A stretch of 64,000 bases of DNA from Gammaproteobacteria bacterium (GCA_029246545.1 JAQWMX010000010.1:1-64000); one strand, 5' to 3'. Counted from the first letter of the stretch, positions 1 to 8,957 are shown. Made by a program: numbers and translations. The notes: generated from the sequence alone by a model not told the origin.

Positions 1-2
1 TA

Positions 3-89
3 CTTGAGCAGCGTGAGATGATCAAACAAAATACAATCTCTATGAGAAAACAAATGCATTACGATAAACAACTAAACCAGATGAGCTAA
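3..89 (+). CDS. 3' end of an unidentified upstream gene (partial)
   Basis: An open frame enters from the left edge and runs 28 codons to a TAA at 87-89. It is rich in Gln, Lys and Met (for example RKQMHYDKQLNQMS), which suits a helical C-terminus, but I do not recognise a family. The stop codon lies at the first bases of the dispersed repeat at 86-141, so the original gene may have been cut short by that element. It could also be chance open sequence. Confidence 0.35.
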   Translation, partial: LEQREMIKQNTISMRKQMHYDKQLNQMS

Positions 90-141
90 TCTGTCTCTTG
101 AATCAGACTGCCCTCAGTCCAAAAGGTTTTGACGACATACA
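86..141 (-). repeat. Dispersed 56 bp repeat, copy R1
   Basis: These 56 bases are identical, in inverted orientation, to 58010-58065. The half at about 114-141 also matches 39014-39041. The core in this orientation contains CCAAAAGGTTTTGACGACAT. All three copies lie at the ends of broken or unidentified gene fragments. No transposase or target-site duplication was recognised, so the nature of the element is unknown. Confidence 0.85.
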
Positions 142-251
142 CTTAGTAGAGTTAACTTGTCAGTCCCGAAATTTATGCAACTTTGCTGAATTTCATACAA
201 CATTTTTATTGCATAATTACAATAATGCAATGGTAATCCATAGGCATATTT

Positions 252-1595
252 ATGTTTCTTAAGATTTCTTCACACGCTGCAGGGCTTATTTGCCTATTTA
301 TAGTTTTAAATGGGCAGGCTCAAGAACGCCCTAATGTTGTGCTGATTATTGCAGATGATATGGGCTTTGGTGATTTGGAGAGTAACGGTGCAACGGATAT
401 TGGGACACCAAGTATAGATAGTATTGCTTTAGAAGGAGTTCGCATGACTGATTTTTATTCTAATGCAGTGCTGTGTAGTCCGACCAGAGCTGCACTAATC
501 ACAGGGCGTTACCAGCAACGTTATAATGTAGAAGGACCATTTGGTAATAATATTGAAGAATTTGGACTAATTTCCACCGGTGATTCACTACCTCAATTAT
601 TAAAGAATAACGGTTACGCAACAGCTCTGGTTGGAAAATGGCATATAGGAGGAGCGCCAGAATCTAGCCCCACTGCCCATGGATTTGACTACTTCTTCGG
701 CTTTAAGGCTGGGTATATCGATTACTATTTCCACGACCGAGGCCCAAATAACCCAGATTTGTGGGAAAACGAAACGCAGATTACAGAAGAAGGCTATATG
801 ACGGATCTGATTACGGAACATACAATTGAATTTATAGAACAAAATGCTACTCAACCTTTTTTCATAGATGTCTCTTACAATGCCCCCCACTGGCCTTACC
901 AGAGGCCAGACCAACTCTCCCGAGCTCGTGAAAATGCTAGACCAATGAAGCCTGATTCTGAGGATACCAGTACCAGGGAAGACTATATTTCAATGGTCGA
1001 GCGAATGGATCAAGGGGTAGGAGATATTCTTGCTACTCTCGAACGTCTCGGACTCACTGAGAACACAATTGTTATTTTCACCAGCGATAATGGCGGAGAA
1101 TGGCTCGCTCGTAATGACCCCTTTTCTAACCGAAAAGAAACAGTTTGGGAAGGAGGGATTCGTGTCCCTGCTTTGATACAGTGGCCAGGGCAAATTCCTG
1201 CTGGGATCGTATCTAATCAAGTAGGGATCACTATGGATCTTACTGCTTCAATTATTGAAGCAACAGGATCCCAATTGCCAACAGATTTAAACCTAGACGG
1301 TATTAATTTGTTTCCTATATTAAGTGAAGAAGTATCTGAAGTTGATCGTACTCTCTACTGGCGGAGCAGCTATGGCAATCGTAACCAAAGAGCGGTGCGT
1401 GATGGCGACTTGAAACTATTAATTGAAGATAGTCATGTGTTTGTTTTTAATCTTGCTGAAGATCCCGGAGAGCACGATGATTTAGCTAACGAAAGTCAAG
1501 ATGTTGCTAGGCGATTGAGGTTAATGCATGATAATTGGGCAATGACTGTTACTGCGGAAGCAGAAGCAAGAGGTTTACTCTCCACAGATCAATAA
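252..1595 (+). CDS. Exported sulfatase (FGly type, arylsulfatase-like)
   Basis: Predicted secreted or periplasmic sulfatase of the alkaline-phosphatase fold, hydrolysing an unknown sulfate ester. Residues 1-24 form a signal peptide ending GQAQ. The mature protein starts with the sulfatase strand NVVLIIADD, giving metal ligands D35 and D36. The FGly signature CSPTR has the cysteine to be converted at C75 and the conserved R79. K129/H131 (GKWHIGG), H213 and the D279-N280 metal pair (TSDNGG) follow, so all active-site elements are present. At 447 aa the length is normal for this family. No maturase gene lies in the window; a formylglycine-generating enzyme would have to be encoded elsewhere. The gene stands alone after repeat R1. 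Substrate cannot be read from the sequence; marine relatives often act on sulfated polysaccharides. Confidence 0.88.
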   Translation: MFLKISSHAAGLICLFIVLNGQAQERPNVVLIIADDMGFGDLESNGATDIGTPSIDSIALEGVRMTDFYSNAVLCSPTRAALITGRYQQRYNVEGPFGNNIEEFGLISTGDSLPQLLKNNGYATALVGKWHIGGAPESSPTAHGFDYFFGFKAGYIDYYFHDRGPNNPDLWENETQITEEGYMTDLITEHTIEFIEQNATQPFFIDVSYNAPHWPYQRPDQLSRARENARPMKPDSEDTSTREDYISMVERMDQGVGDILATLERLGLTENTIVIFTSDNGGEWLARNDPFSNRKETVWEGGIRVPALIQWPGQIPAGIVSNQVGITMDLTASIIEATGSQLPTDLNLDGINLFPILSEEVSEVDRTLYWRSSYGNRNQRAVRDGDLKLLIEDSHVFVFNLAEDPGEHDDLANESQDVARRLRLMHDNWAMTVTAEAEARGLLSTDQ

Positions 1596-1649
1596 TTTCA
1601 TTAAACTCAAATGTATCATTCAAGTTAATCAAACAAAGCAACCATTTAA

Positions 1650-2033
1650 GTTGGGGTAATTAAAAATGGCATTAACGGTTTATCAAATGGAGAGAGGCGT
1701 CCAGTTGACGATGCTGAATGTATGCAAGGGATGATATCTAACAGCAATCTGGTCATTACAGCATGGATTGAAAATAATTTGGTGGGCATATCAAGATGCG
1801 TAACAGATTTTCATTTTTGTTGTTACCTTTCTGATTTAGCTGTTGATTCATCTTATCAAAAAGATGGAATTGGTAGACAATTACAAATAAAAACTCAAGA
1901 ACAACTAGGACCAAAATGTGTGCTTATTCTTTTAGCTGCACCCGCTGCAAATTCTTATTATGAACATGTTGGCTATACAAATAATGAACGTTGTTGGGTA
2001 CTGAATCGCAATGAAAAAATCAACATCCCCTGA
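1650..2033 (+). pseudogene. GNAT-family N-acetyltransferase, 5' end degraded
   Basis: The frame encodes a small GNAT acetyltransferase with the acetyl-CoA loop YQKDGIGRQL and a C-terminal part (LAAPAANSYYEHVGY) typical of the family. The first in-frame ATG is at 1722 (103 aa), but recognisable family sequence (ERRPVDDAECMQGM) begins upstream at about 1692. From the in-frame stop at 1647 to 1722 there is no ATG, GTG, TTG or CTG codon. An ATG at 1666 with coding-like sequence is in a different frame. The 5' end therefore looks frameshifted or deleted, unless an ATT start is used. The protein from 1722 would lack the first strand and helix. Substrate unknown. Confidence 0.6.
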
Positions 2034-2076
2034 ATAATTAAAATAATTCATCAACTTATTGATACAGTGAAATACC

Positions 2077-2553
2077 ATGGAAACAGTTACGATTTTAGTT
2101 GATGTGCAGAATGTCTATTACACAACCAAGTCGGTTTATAATCGCCATTTTGATTACAATAAATTTTGGGCTCAGGTGACTAAAAACAGAAAAGTTGTTA
2201 AAGCATTCGCTTACGCTATAGACCGCGGGGATGAAAAACAAAAACAATTTCAAAATATACTTCAAGCAATAGGTTTTGAAATAAAGTTAAAACCATTTAT
2301 TCAACGTTCAGATGGTTCTGCCAAAGGCGATTGGGATGTTGGTATAGCTTTAGATGGAATTGAATATGCTGGGAAAAGCGACACTGTTGTTATCGTTTCA
2401 GGCGATGGTGATTTTGATTTGCTAGCACAAAAAATGAGAACTAGATTTAAATGTATGGTGGAGGTTTACGGAGTAGAGCAACTAACTGCTGCTTCATTAA
2501 TTAAATCTGCCAGTCTGTTTTATCCAATTAAGCCAGATTTATTACTAAACTAA
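2077..2553 (+). CDS. NYN-domain (LabA/DUF88-like) protein
   Basis: 158 aa protein that is essentially one NYN domain, the PIN-like nuclease fold of the LabA/DUF88 family. It shows the expected acidic residues: D9 in ILVDVQN, the GDWDVGIALD segment in the middle and the SGDGDF motif near residue 110. These usually bind a metal ion for RNA cleavage. No signal peptide or membrane segment is visible, so it is probably cytoplasmic. Its last four bases overlap the 3' end of nth on the opposite strand. RNA target and role are unknown. Confidence 0.8.
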   Translation: METVTILVDVQNVYYTTKSVYNRHFDYNKFWAQVTKNRKVVKAFAYAIDRGDEKQKQFQNILQAIGFEIKLKPFIQRSDGSAKGDWDVGIALDGIEYAGKSDTVVIVSGDGDFDLLAQKMRTRFKCMVEVYGVEQLTAASLIKSASLFYPIKPDLLLN

Positions 2554-3185
2554 TCAATAACCTTTTGTTTGAATTCACATAAGTCTTCGATCAGACAAGA
2601 GCCACAACGGGGCTTTCTAGCTATACATGTGTAGCGGCCTTGCAGAATTAGCCAGTGATGCGCATCGAGTAAAAATTCATCCGGAATAAATTTTACTAAC
2701 TTCTTTTCAACCTCTACTACATTTTTACCAGGAGCAATGCCGGTTCTATTCGACACTCTAAAAATATGCGTATCTACTGCCATAGTTGGATGGCGAAATG
2801 CTGTATTGAGAATCACGTTGGCTGTTTTTCTGCCGACGCCGGGTAGGGCTTCTAAAGCTTCGCGATCTTCTGGTACTACTGAGTTATGTTTTTCGTCTAA
2901 TATTTTGCAGGCAGCAATTATGTTTTTTGCTTTGTTGTTAAACAGGCCGATGGTTTTAATATATGTTTTTAAGCCTTCAACACCGAGCGCATAAATTTGC
3001 TTAGGAGTGTTGGCGACAGGGAAAAGTTTAGCGGTGGCTTTATTAACCCCGACATCAGTTGATTGTGCAGAAAGTGTTACTGCTACCAGCAGCTCAAAAG
3101 CAGAAGAAAATTTTAACTCTGTTGTCGGGTTAGGGTTTTCTGCGCGTAAGCGAGTAAAAATTTCTGTGCGTTTTACTTTGTTCAT
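2550..3185 (-). CDS. nth: Endonuclease III (DNA glycosylase/AP lyase)
   Basis: Removes oxidised pyrimidines from DNA and nicks the abasic site in base excision repair. The 211 aa length and landmarks align with E. coli Nth: helix-hairpin-helix LPGVGRKTAN with catalytic K120, catalytic D138 in VDTHIFR, and four cluster cysteines C187, C194, C197 and C203 in the C-x6-C-x2-C-x5-C pattern for a [4Fe-4S] cluster. It is the last gene of the rnf operon, 14 bp after rnfE, the usual position in gammaproteobacteria. Confidence 0.97.
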   Translation of the reverse strand: MNKVKRTEIFTRLRAENPNPTTELKFSSAFELLVAVTLSAQSTDVGVNKATAKLFPVANTPKQIYALGVEGLKTYIKTIGLFNNKAKNIIAACKILDEKHNSVVPEDREALEALPGVGRKTANVILNTAFRHPTMAVDTHIFRVSNRTGIAPGKNVVEVEKKLVKFIPDEFLLDAHHWLILQGRYTCIARKPRCGSCLIEDLCEFKQKVID

Positions 3186-3199
3186 TGGCTTGTTCTATA

Positions 3200-3895
3200 T
3201 TAGTTTTGAGTGTGAGTGGCTGTTGAGCCTAATTCACTTTCAATGTCTTTTAAGTCTTTTTCAGCAACTTGCTTATCAATTAAGTTCTTTAAGGCTAAGA
3301 GTAAGCCCATAAATAAGAACGCACCGGGTGGCAATAAGGCTAGTAGAAAGCCAGGGTAGCCAGGCAGTATGCTAAGTTCCCAGTTCTCAGTAAAAGGTAA
3401 TAAAAGCTCCATATTTGCGAATAAAGCACCAGTGCCGATTAGTTCTCGTACGGCACCTAGGGCCAATAATACAAGCCCGAAACCAAGACCAGTCATCAAA
3501 CCATCGAATGCCGAAATCAGGGGAGTGTTTTTAGCTGCAAAACTCACAGCACGACCCAGTATTGCGCAATTAGTCACTATTAACGGAATGAAGATGCCAA
3601 TGCTCAAATATAAAGAGTAAGCAAAGGCTTGCAGCAACAATTCAACACAAGTGACGAAACCGGCAATAATTAATACAAATGCGGGCAGGCGAATAGCATC
3701 TGTTACCTGATGACGTATGAGTGACACCAGAAGGTTTGAACAGACCAAAACCATTATGGTCGCTAGAGCCAAGCCTACGGCATTAACCACTGAAGAACTC
3801 ACAGCAAGTAAAGGGCATAAGCCTAAAAGCTGGACTAAGGCAGGATTATTATGCCAAAGCGCCTGACTGCTAATATTTTTTAAATCCTTCTTCAT
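3200..3895 (-). CDS. rnfE: Rnf electron transport complex subunit E
   Basis: Integral membrane subunit of the ion-translocating Rnf (Rsx) complex, paralogous to RnfA. The 231 aa protein has about six hydrophobic segments. The conserved [14 protein letters not shown] segment carries the cysteine thought to ligate a membrane-embedded [2Fe-2S] cluster together with RnfA. The N-terminus ([19 protein letters not shown]) is typical. Its start overlaps the rnfG stop by four bases, implying translational coupling. Nothing looks damaged. Confidence 0.95.
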   Translation of the reverse strand: MKKDLKNISSQALWHNNPALVQLLGLCPLLAVSSSVVNAVGLALATIMVLVCSNLLVSLIRHQVTDAIRLPAFVLIIAGFVTCVELLLQAFAYSLYLSIGIFIPLIVTNCAILGRAVSFAAKNTPLISAFDGLMTGLGFGLVLLALGAVRELIGTGALFANMELLLPFTENWELSILPGYPGFLLALLPPGAFLFMGLLLALKNLIDKQVAEKDLKDIESELGSTATHTQN

Positions 3896-4536
3896 AAAGA
3901 TAATAATACGGTTTTGTTCAATTCAAAAAATTGCAATGCTTTTGCTGTTGCAGCAGTGACTGCACGTGGCGTTATAGTAGCACCTGTAAATTGATCAAAT
4001 TCACCACCATTTTTAACAACTGTCCAAGCTGCAGGCTCTGGGTTTCTCAACGACCGATTGTTAAAAGAAAGAATCCAATTAGATAAACGTAAATCAATAA
4101 GATCGCCGAGTCCTGGTGTTTCACGATGACTGATTACCCTTACACCGGTAACTGAACCGCTACTGCTTATACCAAGTAATATATTTATATCACCGTTGTA
4201 ACCATCACGCGCGATAGCAGGAAAAATTACGCCGCTAATTTGGTCATTACTGCGTGCAATATAGGCAGTACTATTTTCACGTAGTCCTAATAAATCAAGC
4301 TGATTAAAATCATTAGTTGTTAGATCCAATTTAAAAGTGTCATTTATAAAGTCATTGTCATGTAGGTTCGCAGGGAAAATAATATTCATTGCCTGGCGTT
4401 GAGCATTTAATTGCTGTTCGGCTATACGGGCTTCGCTAAGTGCGAATACAGCGCTTAATATCACCCCGACACAGGCTGCAAAACTCGCCAGTTTGAAAGC
4501 GCTTTGACTGACGGAATTTCTCAGCTCGTTAGACAT
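3892..4536 (-). CDS. rnfG: Rnf electron transport complex subunit G (covalent FMN)
   Basis: Membrane-anchored flavoprotein subunit of Rnf with a covalently attached FMN. I place the start at 4536 ([10 protein letters not shown]), giving 214 aa, because upstream in-frame codons run within rnfD and do not resemble the family. One N-terminal membrane segment lies at about residues 14-34, followed by a periplasmic FMN-binding domain. The flavinylation motif TGATITP is at 184-190, with T187 the expected attachment site. The gene overlaps rnfD by 8 bp and rnfE by 4 bp. Confidence 0.95.
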   Translation of the reverse strand: MSNELRNSVSQSAFKLASFAACVGVILSAVFALSEARIAEQQLNAQRQAMNIIFPANLHDNDFINDTFKLDLTTNDFNQLDLLGLRENSTAYIARSNDQISGVIFPAIARDGYNGDINILLGISSSGSVTGVRVISHRETPGLGDLIDLRLSNWILSFNNRSLRNPEPAAWTVVKNGGEFDQFTGATITPRAVTAATAKALQFFELNKTVLLSL

Positions 4537-5497
4537 CTGGGATTGGCTTCGGCTGGGTATAATAATCGATAAAAGGTGCGGCGAAATTTCCCAAAAGCAC
4601 AGCAAAGGCAATTCCGTCTGGGTAGGCTCCCCAAATTCTAATAACATAAGTAACGATGCCAATTAAAGCCCCATAGATTAGCCGACCCTTGGGGGTGGTG
4701 GATGCGGTGACAGGGTCGGTGGCAATAAAAAAAGCACCGAGCATAGTGCCGCCACCAAATAAGTGCATAAAGGGAGAGCCGCCACTTGCTGAACTACCGC
4801 CGTCATAAAATATTGCCGCCATTAGTAGCAAACTACCGAGCATGGCTAGAGGAATTTGCCAGCCAATAATCCGCTTATATAAAAGAACTAAGCCGCCTAA
4901 TAAAAACCCAAAATTTACCCACTCCCAACCGATACCAGAAAAAGTGCCAAAGAAAGAACTTTGTGACCAAAACTCACTGATCAACATGCCACCTCGTTCA
5001 TTACGGAAAAGATCCAGAGCTGTAGCTCCTGTGAATCCATCTACATTTTGCTCGACGCCTAAAGGCAGAGCCCAATTAGTCATTTCTACAGGAAAGGCAA
5101 TCAACAGTACGGCATAGGCAACCATGGCTGGATTAAAAAGATTATGGCCTAGTCCGCCATATAAATGTTTGGCTATTACAATAGCAAAGAAAATTCCGGT
5201 AATACCAAGCCACCACGGAGAAGAGGGGGGTATACAAAGTCCCAGTAGAACAGCGGTGACTAGGGCGCTGTAATCTTTGAGATAAAAGCTCAGACTACGT
5301 TTGCGTAGGATCAAAACTAAAGATTCAAATAACAATGCCCAAAGGCAAAGCCAGGCGATATTAATTAAGGTGCCCCAACCAAAAAATACCGTCAGTGCGA
5401 TTAAGCCGGGTAGGCACGCCGCTAACACCCACAGCATGATTAAAGATGTTGATAAGGCCTGATGGTTTTTTGGCAATTTAATACTTTTAACTGCCAT
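4529..5497 (-). CDS. rnfD: Rnf electron transport complex subunit D (covalent FMN)
   Basis: Multi-span membrane subunit of the Rnf complex, related to NqrB, carrying a covalent FMN. The 322 aa protein has many hydrophobic helices and the motif DGFTGAT at 153-159, where T159 is the expected flavin attachment residue. The conserved segment around [12 protein letters not shown] is present. Its start overlaps the 3' end of the rnfB-rnfC fusion by 11 bp. The sequence looks functional, which matters because the neighbouring RnfC is incomplete. Confidence 0.95.
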   Translation of the reverse strand: MAVKSIKLPKNHQALSTSLIMLWVLAACLPGLIALTVFFGWGTLINIAWLCLWALLFESLVLILRKRSLSFYLKDYSALVTAVLLGLCIPPSSPWWLGITGIFFAIVIAKHLYGGLGHNLFNPAMVAYAVLLIAFPVEMTNWALPLGVEQNVDGFTGATALDLFRNERGGMLISEFWSQSSFFGTFSGIGWEWVNFGFLLGGLVLLYKRIIGWQIPLAMLGSLLLMAAIFYDGGSSASGGSPFMHLFGGGTMLGAFFIATDPVTASTTPKGRLIYGALIGIVTYVIRIWGAYPDGIAFAVLLGNFAAPFIDYYTQPKPIPDV

Positions 5498-6482
5498 TTT
5501 GAGTGCCTTGAGTTGAAGCTTGTTTGCTTTTAGCTCTCTCTAATGCCGCTTGGATTAAATCGCTTTGTTTTACTTTTGCTTGTGCGAGTTCAGCTCTGGC
5601 TTGGCGACGTTGTTCGGCAAGGGCTTTATCTTTTTCTAGACGTTGCTCGCGATAATCAAAGCGCTGCTTAATTTCATGGGCCTGATGATGTTTTGCATCT
5701 TGGTCATGAATAGCTATTTTTGCAGCTTGATAATATTGCACAAGGGGAATGTGGCTGGGACAAACAGCATGGCAAAGTCCACATTCTATACAGTCCATCA
5801 GGCGGTGATCTTTGGCTTTGTCATAAGCCTTGCCTTGAGCAAACCAAAACAGTTGTTGTGGTAACAGATCAACAGGGCAGGCATCGACACAGAGTCCACA
5901 ACGTATACAGGCTTGTTCACTTAAACTTTTTTCTGGAAGAGTTTTAAGAGGCGCAATTTCTAAAGGTATAAAGTCAATACAATCAACTGGGCAGGGTGCC
6001 TCACACAATTCGCAACCAGTACATTCAGACGCGATAACGCTATGCATTTGTTGAGCAGCTCCGACGATTGCATCGACAGGGCAAGCCTGAATGCAAAAGG
6101 TGCAACCGATGCATTCTTCTTCTCGTATTATCGCTACTTTGGGTAAAGCTTCTTTACCAGGTTCTTGATTCAGCGGTATAGGCTCCAGATTTAATAAATT
6201 AGCCAATTGGATGATAGTGTCTTCACCGCCAGGCGGGCAGAGATTAATCGCTGCACCTGAATTAATGGCTTCGGCATAGGGTTTACAGCCTGGGTATCCG
6301 CATTGCGCGCATTGGGTTTGTGGTAACAAAGTATTGATTTGATCGACAAGTGGGTTGGTGCTGACTTTAAACTTTTGTGCTGCAAAACCGAGTAATGCAC
6401 CAAAAAATAGTGCGATAAGTATAAGTGCAAATAAAGGGGCCACTATTACAGGTAGTAAAAAAGGCTCTATGAATTCGATCAC
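5487..6482 (-). CDS. rnfB: RnfB fused to the C-terminal ferredoxin part of RnfC; RnfC NADH/FMN part missing
   Basis: 331 aa protein in the rnfB-rnfC position. Residues 1-170 are RnfB: an N-terminal membrane helix (about 10-33), the Fe-S motif with C58, C61, C66 and C82, then two [4Fe-4S] motifs (C124/127/130/134 and C154/157/160/164). From about residue 185 it is RnfC-like: [20 protein letters not shown] and [20 protein letters not shown] with C192/195/198/202 and C231/234/237/241, followed by the charged Lys/Arg/Gln/Ala-rich RnfC tail. The usual first ~370 residues of RnfC, which bind NADH and FMN, are absent, as is the end of RnfB. The reading frame is continuous, 2 bp after rnfA and overlapping rnfD by 11 bp. 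An in-frame deletion in the genome is the simplest origin; an assembly collapse is the alternative. Confidence 0.9.
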   Translation of the reverse strand: MIEFIEPFLLPVIVAPLFALILIALFFGALLGFAAQKFKVSTNPLVDQINTLLPQTQCAQCGYPGCKPYAEAINSGAAINLCPPGGEDTIIQLANLLNLEPIPLNQEPGKEALPKVAIIREEECIGCTFCIQACPVDAIVGAAQQMHSVIASECTGCELCEAPCPVDCIDFIPLEIAPLKTLPEKSLSEQACIRCGLCVDACPVDLLPQQLFWFAQGKAYDKAKDHRLMDCIECGLCHAVCPSHIPLVQYYQAAKIAIHDQDAKHHQAHEIKQRFDYREQRLEKDKALAEQRRQARAELAQAKVKQSDLIQAALERAKSKQASTQGTQNGS

Positions 6483-6484
6483 CT

Positions 6485-7060
6485 TTACACCAATCCGGTA
6501 AAGCCCATGAATGCTAGGGACATTAATGCGGCCGTAATCATAGCAATGGAGGCACCTTGAAAAGGCGCAGGTATATCGGCCAAGTTGAGCTTTTCTCTTA
6601 GTGCTGCAAATAAAATAAGGACTAATGAAAAACCTAAGGCTGCACCAAAACCATAAAAGGCAGATTCAACGAAACTATTTCCGGCATTGATATTTAATAA
6701 AGCCACCCCTAATACGGCGCAATTAGTTGTTATTAATGGCAGAAAAATCCCTAATACTTTGTGTAGCAGTGGCGAGGTTTTTAGCATTAAAATTTCAGTG
6801 AAATTGACCAAGGCTGCTATTACAACTATAAAAGCGATAGTCCGTAACCATGCTATATCCAAAGGGATTAACAAGTATTGATAGACTAAGTAAGACACCA
6901 TTGACGCAAGGGTTAGTACAAAGGTGGTAGCGGCAGACATGCCGATGGCGGTCTCAATTTTATTTGAGGACCCCATGAAGGGGCAAAGACCTAGAAATTG
7001 CACAAGGACAAAGTTGTTTACCAGAATGGCGCTGATCAAGAGAATGATGATTGCACTCAT
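6485..7060 (-). CDS. rnfA: Rnf electron transport complex subunit A
   Basis: 191 aa integral membrane subunit of the Rnf complex with about six hydrophobic segments. The conserved [15 protein letters not shown] segment carries the cysteine used with RnfE to hold a membrane [2Fe-2S] cluster. The N-terminus ([16 protein letters not shown]) is diagnostic. It is 14 bp downstream of gloA and 2 bp upstream of the rnfB-rnfC fusion, so the operon probably begins at gloA. Sequence and length are normal. Confidence 0.95.
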   Translation of the reverse strand: MSAIIILLISAILVNNFVLVQFLGLCPFMGSSNKIETAIGMSAATTFVLTLASMVSYLVYQYLLIPLDIAWLRTIAFIVVIAALVNFTEILMLKTSPLLHKVLGIFLPLITTNCAVLGVALLNINAGNSFVESAFYGFGAALGFSLVLILFAALREKLNLADIPAPFQGASIAMITAALMSLAFMGFTGLV

Positions 7061-7074
7061 GTCAGCGCTCGGCT

Positions 7075-7458
7075 TTATTCACGCTCAATAAGTTCGATCA
7101 TGTAACCGTCTGGATCTTTGACAAAAGCAATAACAGTTCCGCTATTCATCATAGGGCCAGCTGGTCGAACCACGTCACCACCTTTTGCTGTAATTTCATC
7201 ACAAGCCTTATAGGCATCGGCGACAGCAATAGCGATATGGCCGTAGGCATTGCCCATGTCGTAAGAGTCAGTTTCCCAGTTATGTGTTAGCTCAAGGACT
7301 GTGTTGGAATCTTCATCACCATAACCCAAAAATGCTAGGGTGAATTTAGCTTCAGGAAATTCTTTGTTGCGGAGTAAATCCATACCAAAAATATTAGTAT
7401 AAAAATCGATAGACGCTTGTAAGTCAGTGACACGAAGCATGGTATGTAAAATGCGCAT
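7075..7458 (-). CDS. gloA: Lactoylglutathione lyase (glyoxalase I)
   Basis: Converts the methylglyoxal-glutathione hemithioacetal to S-lactoylglutathione in the cytoplasm. The 127 aa VOC-fold protein has the four metal ligands at the same residue numbers as the E. coli nickel enzyme: H5, E56, H74 and E122. The C-terminal [12 protein letters not shown] motif is typical. It heads the minus-strand gloA-rnfA-rnfB/C-rnfD-rnfG-rnfE-nth run, so its promoter probably lies in the 71 bp divergent gap before the phosphopantetheinyl transferase gene. Confidence 0.95.
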   Translation of the reverse strand: MRILHTMLRVTDLQASIDFYTNIFGMDLLRNKEFPEAKFTLAFLGYGDEDSNTVLELTHNWETDSYDMGNAYGHIAIAVADAYKACDEITAKGGDVVRPAGPMMNSGTVIAFVKDPDGYMIELIERE

Positions 7459-7529
7459 TTAGGCCTCTTTTTAATTAGGATGTGATTAAGTTCCTAGTGG
7501 AATTATGCCAATAATGAGAGACTTTCACC

Positions 7530-8303
7530 ATGGCGGATATTCAAACAAATGAAATAGACCTATGGCTTGTAGAAAACGAGAAGGTCACTGAGCAGGCTAT
7601 GCTTGATGAGTATCAGGGATTATTGAACTCTGAAGAGCAAAAGCGTTTAGAGCATTTTGTATTTCCCAAACATAAAAAACAATTTTTGATTAGTCGGGCC
7701 CTGGTTAGGACAGTCCTTGGGCAATATCTTGAACAGCCACCAGAGAGCCTGGTTTTTGCACGAAATGCCTATGGAAAACCCAGAATAGCTAGTTTCGAAA
7801 AAACTGCACCTATTAGCTTTAACCTTTCACATACAAATGATCTCAGTGTGCTGGCTGTGAGCCAGAACAACGAATTAGGTGTGGATGCTGAATACCTAAC
7901 ACGCAAAGTGGATATTTTGAAATTAGCCAATAGATATTTTTCCAAGCAAGAATACGATGAGTTAGCAGCTCTGGATGTAAAAGAATTCGATAAGCGATTT
8001 TTTAAACTGTGGACTTTAAAAGAAGCCTATATAAAAGCTTGTGGTATGGGCATGGCAATTCCACTAAGAGATTTCAGCTTTAGTTTCAACAATGAAGAAA
8101 TTGCTATCAGTTTTTCTGAAGAACGTGATGATTTGCCTGAGCGTTGGCAGTTTTGGCAATTCGACTATAAATCTAAATTTCAGCTTGCACTGGCGCAGAA
8201 ACGAAAAAGCAAAGAGGGCCTTAAAAAAATAGTAATTAAACAAGGAAGGCCATTGGGTAAATTTTCAGCCTTTAAACCAAATAATTTAGTGGGTAGCCTT
8301 TAG
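7530..8303 (+). CDS. 4'-phosphopantetheinyl transferase, Sfp type
   Basis: Transfers the phosphopantetheine arm of CoA to a serine of acyl or peptidyl carrier proteins. The 257 aa length fits the Sfp/Gsp class rather than the ~125 aa AcpS class. Visible motifs are FNLSHT (97-102), the Mg-binding GVDAEYLTR (117-125) and LWTLKEAYIKACGMG (160-174), with E165 and K169 in the conserved KEAYIK core. No polyketide or peptide synthase lies in this window, so the carrier protein cannot be deduced; it may serve primary fatty acid synthesis or a cluster elsewhere. The 3' end faces the next gene, 5 bp away. Confidence 0.9.
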   Translation: MADIQTNEIDLWLVENEKVTEQAMLDEYQGLLNSEEQKRLEHFVFPKHKKQFLISRALVRTVLGQYLEQPPESLVFARNAYGKPRIASFEKTAPISFNLSHTNDLSVLAVSQNNELGVDAEYLTRKVDILKLANRYFSKQEYDELAALDVKEFDKRFFKLWTLKEAYIKACGMGMAIPLRDFSFSFNNEEIAISFSEERDDLPERWQFWQFDYKSKFQLALAQKRKSKEGLKKIVIKQGRPLGKFSAFKPNNLVGSL

Positions 8304-8308
8304 TACGG

Positions 8309-8623
8309 TTACTTTTCTTCGACTGCTGTCTGGCAAGACCAGCAAAGAGCAAATTGACCAGCATTCTCTTCACCACAGTTTTGACATACCCAGGTTTTTT
8401 GATCTTTGGGCTCTTCTAATTTTTGCTCAATAATTTCCCTGGCTCGATTATAGTCAGCATCATCTGTTACCCAGAGTTCTAATAAGGTGTTATTGATACC
8501 AAATTCCGCGCCCATGGTGTTGCCGAAGTCATTTTTAATATGACAATCGATATCATGCATAGCCAAGATGTTTTTTACTGAATAGACCAGCCCTCGATTT
8601 TCATGCTTATAAGTTAAACGCAT
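8309..8623 (-). CDS. DUF2007 protein with C-terminal zinc ribbon
   Basis: 104 aa protein. Residues 1-65 resemble the small DUF2007 (putative signal-transducing) domain, in which a membrane or partner-binding role has been proposed but not shown. Residues 78-99 form a zinc ribbon of the RanBP2-like type with C80, C83, C94 and C97 (CQNCGEENAGQFALCWSC). No signal peptide or membrane helix. It follows another small zinc-ribbon gene on the same strand, 25 bp away, whose four cysteines have the same spacing. Function unknown. Confidence 0.72.
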   Translation of the reverse strand: MRLTYKHENRGLVYSVKNILAMHDIDCHIKNDFGNTMGAEFGINNTLLELWVTDDADYNRAREIIEQKLEEPKDQKTWVCQNCGEENAGQFALCWSCQTAVEEK

Positions 8624-8648
8624 TTGTTAGCCTGAGAGTCTTATTTTT

Positions 8649-8957
8649 TTAACTGAGTTTTGCACCACAGTAATAACAAGAAGCTTTATTGGCGGGAACA
8701 GTCCTGTTACATGATGAGCAGTTTGTAGTTTCATTGCTGCGTGATTCTATTTCATTTTTCTTTGCGGAAATTTTATCTTGCATAGCATTAACATCAAAAT
8801 TATTTTTCTCAACTAATAACTCCCAGAGTGTATCTAAGGTAAAAGAGAGTTCTTTTATCTTATTTTCTAATTGAGCAACCCTGAAGTTGGCAGTGTCTAG
8901 GTCATTGCTAATTGATTTTTCGGCATCATTTACTGGTTTGAATAAAGATCCAAACAT
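8649..8957 (-). CDS. Small coiled-coil protein with C-terminal zinc ribbon, unknown function
   Basis: 102 aa protein I do not recognise. Residues 10-75 are charged and leucine-spaced, likely coiled coil. The C-terminus (NCSSCNRTVPANKASCYYCGAK) is a zinc ribbon with C80, C83, C94 and C97, the same positions and spacing as in the neighbouring DUF2007 protein. It lies between sixA and that gene on the same strand. Codon pattern and the intact zinc site argue for a real gene. Confidence 0.65.
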   Translation of the reverse strand: MFGSLFKPVNDAEKSISNDLDTANFRVAQLENKIKELSFTLDTLWELLVEKNNFDVNAMQDKISAKKNEIESRSNETTNCSSCNRTVPANKASCYYCGAKLS

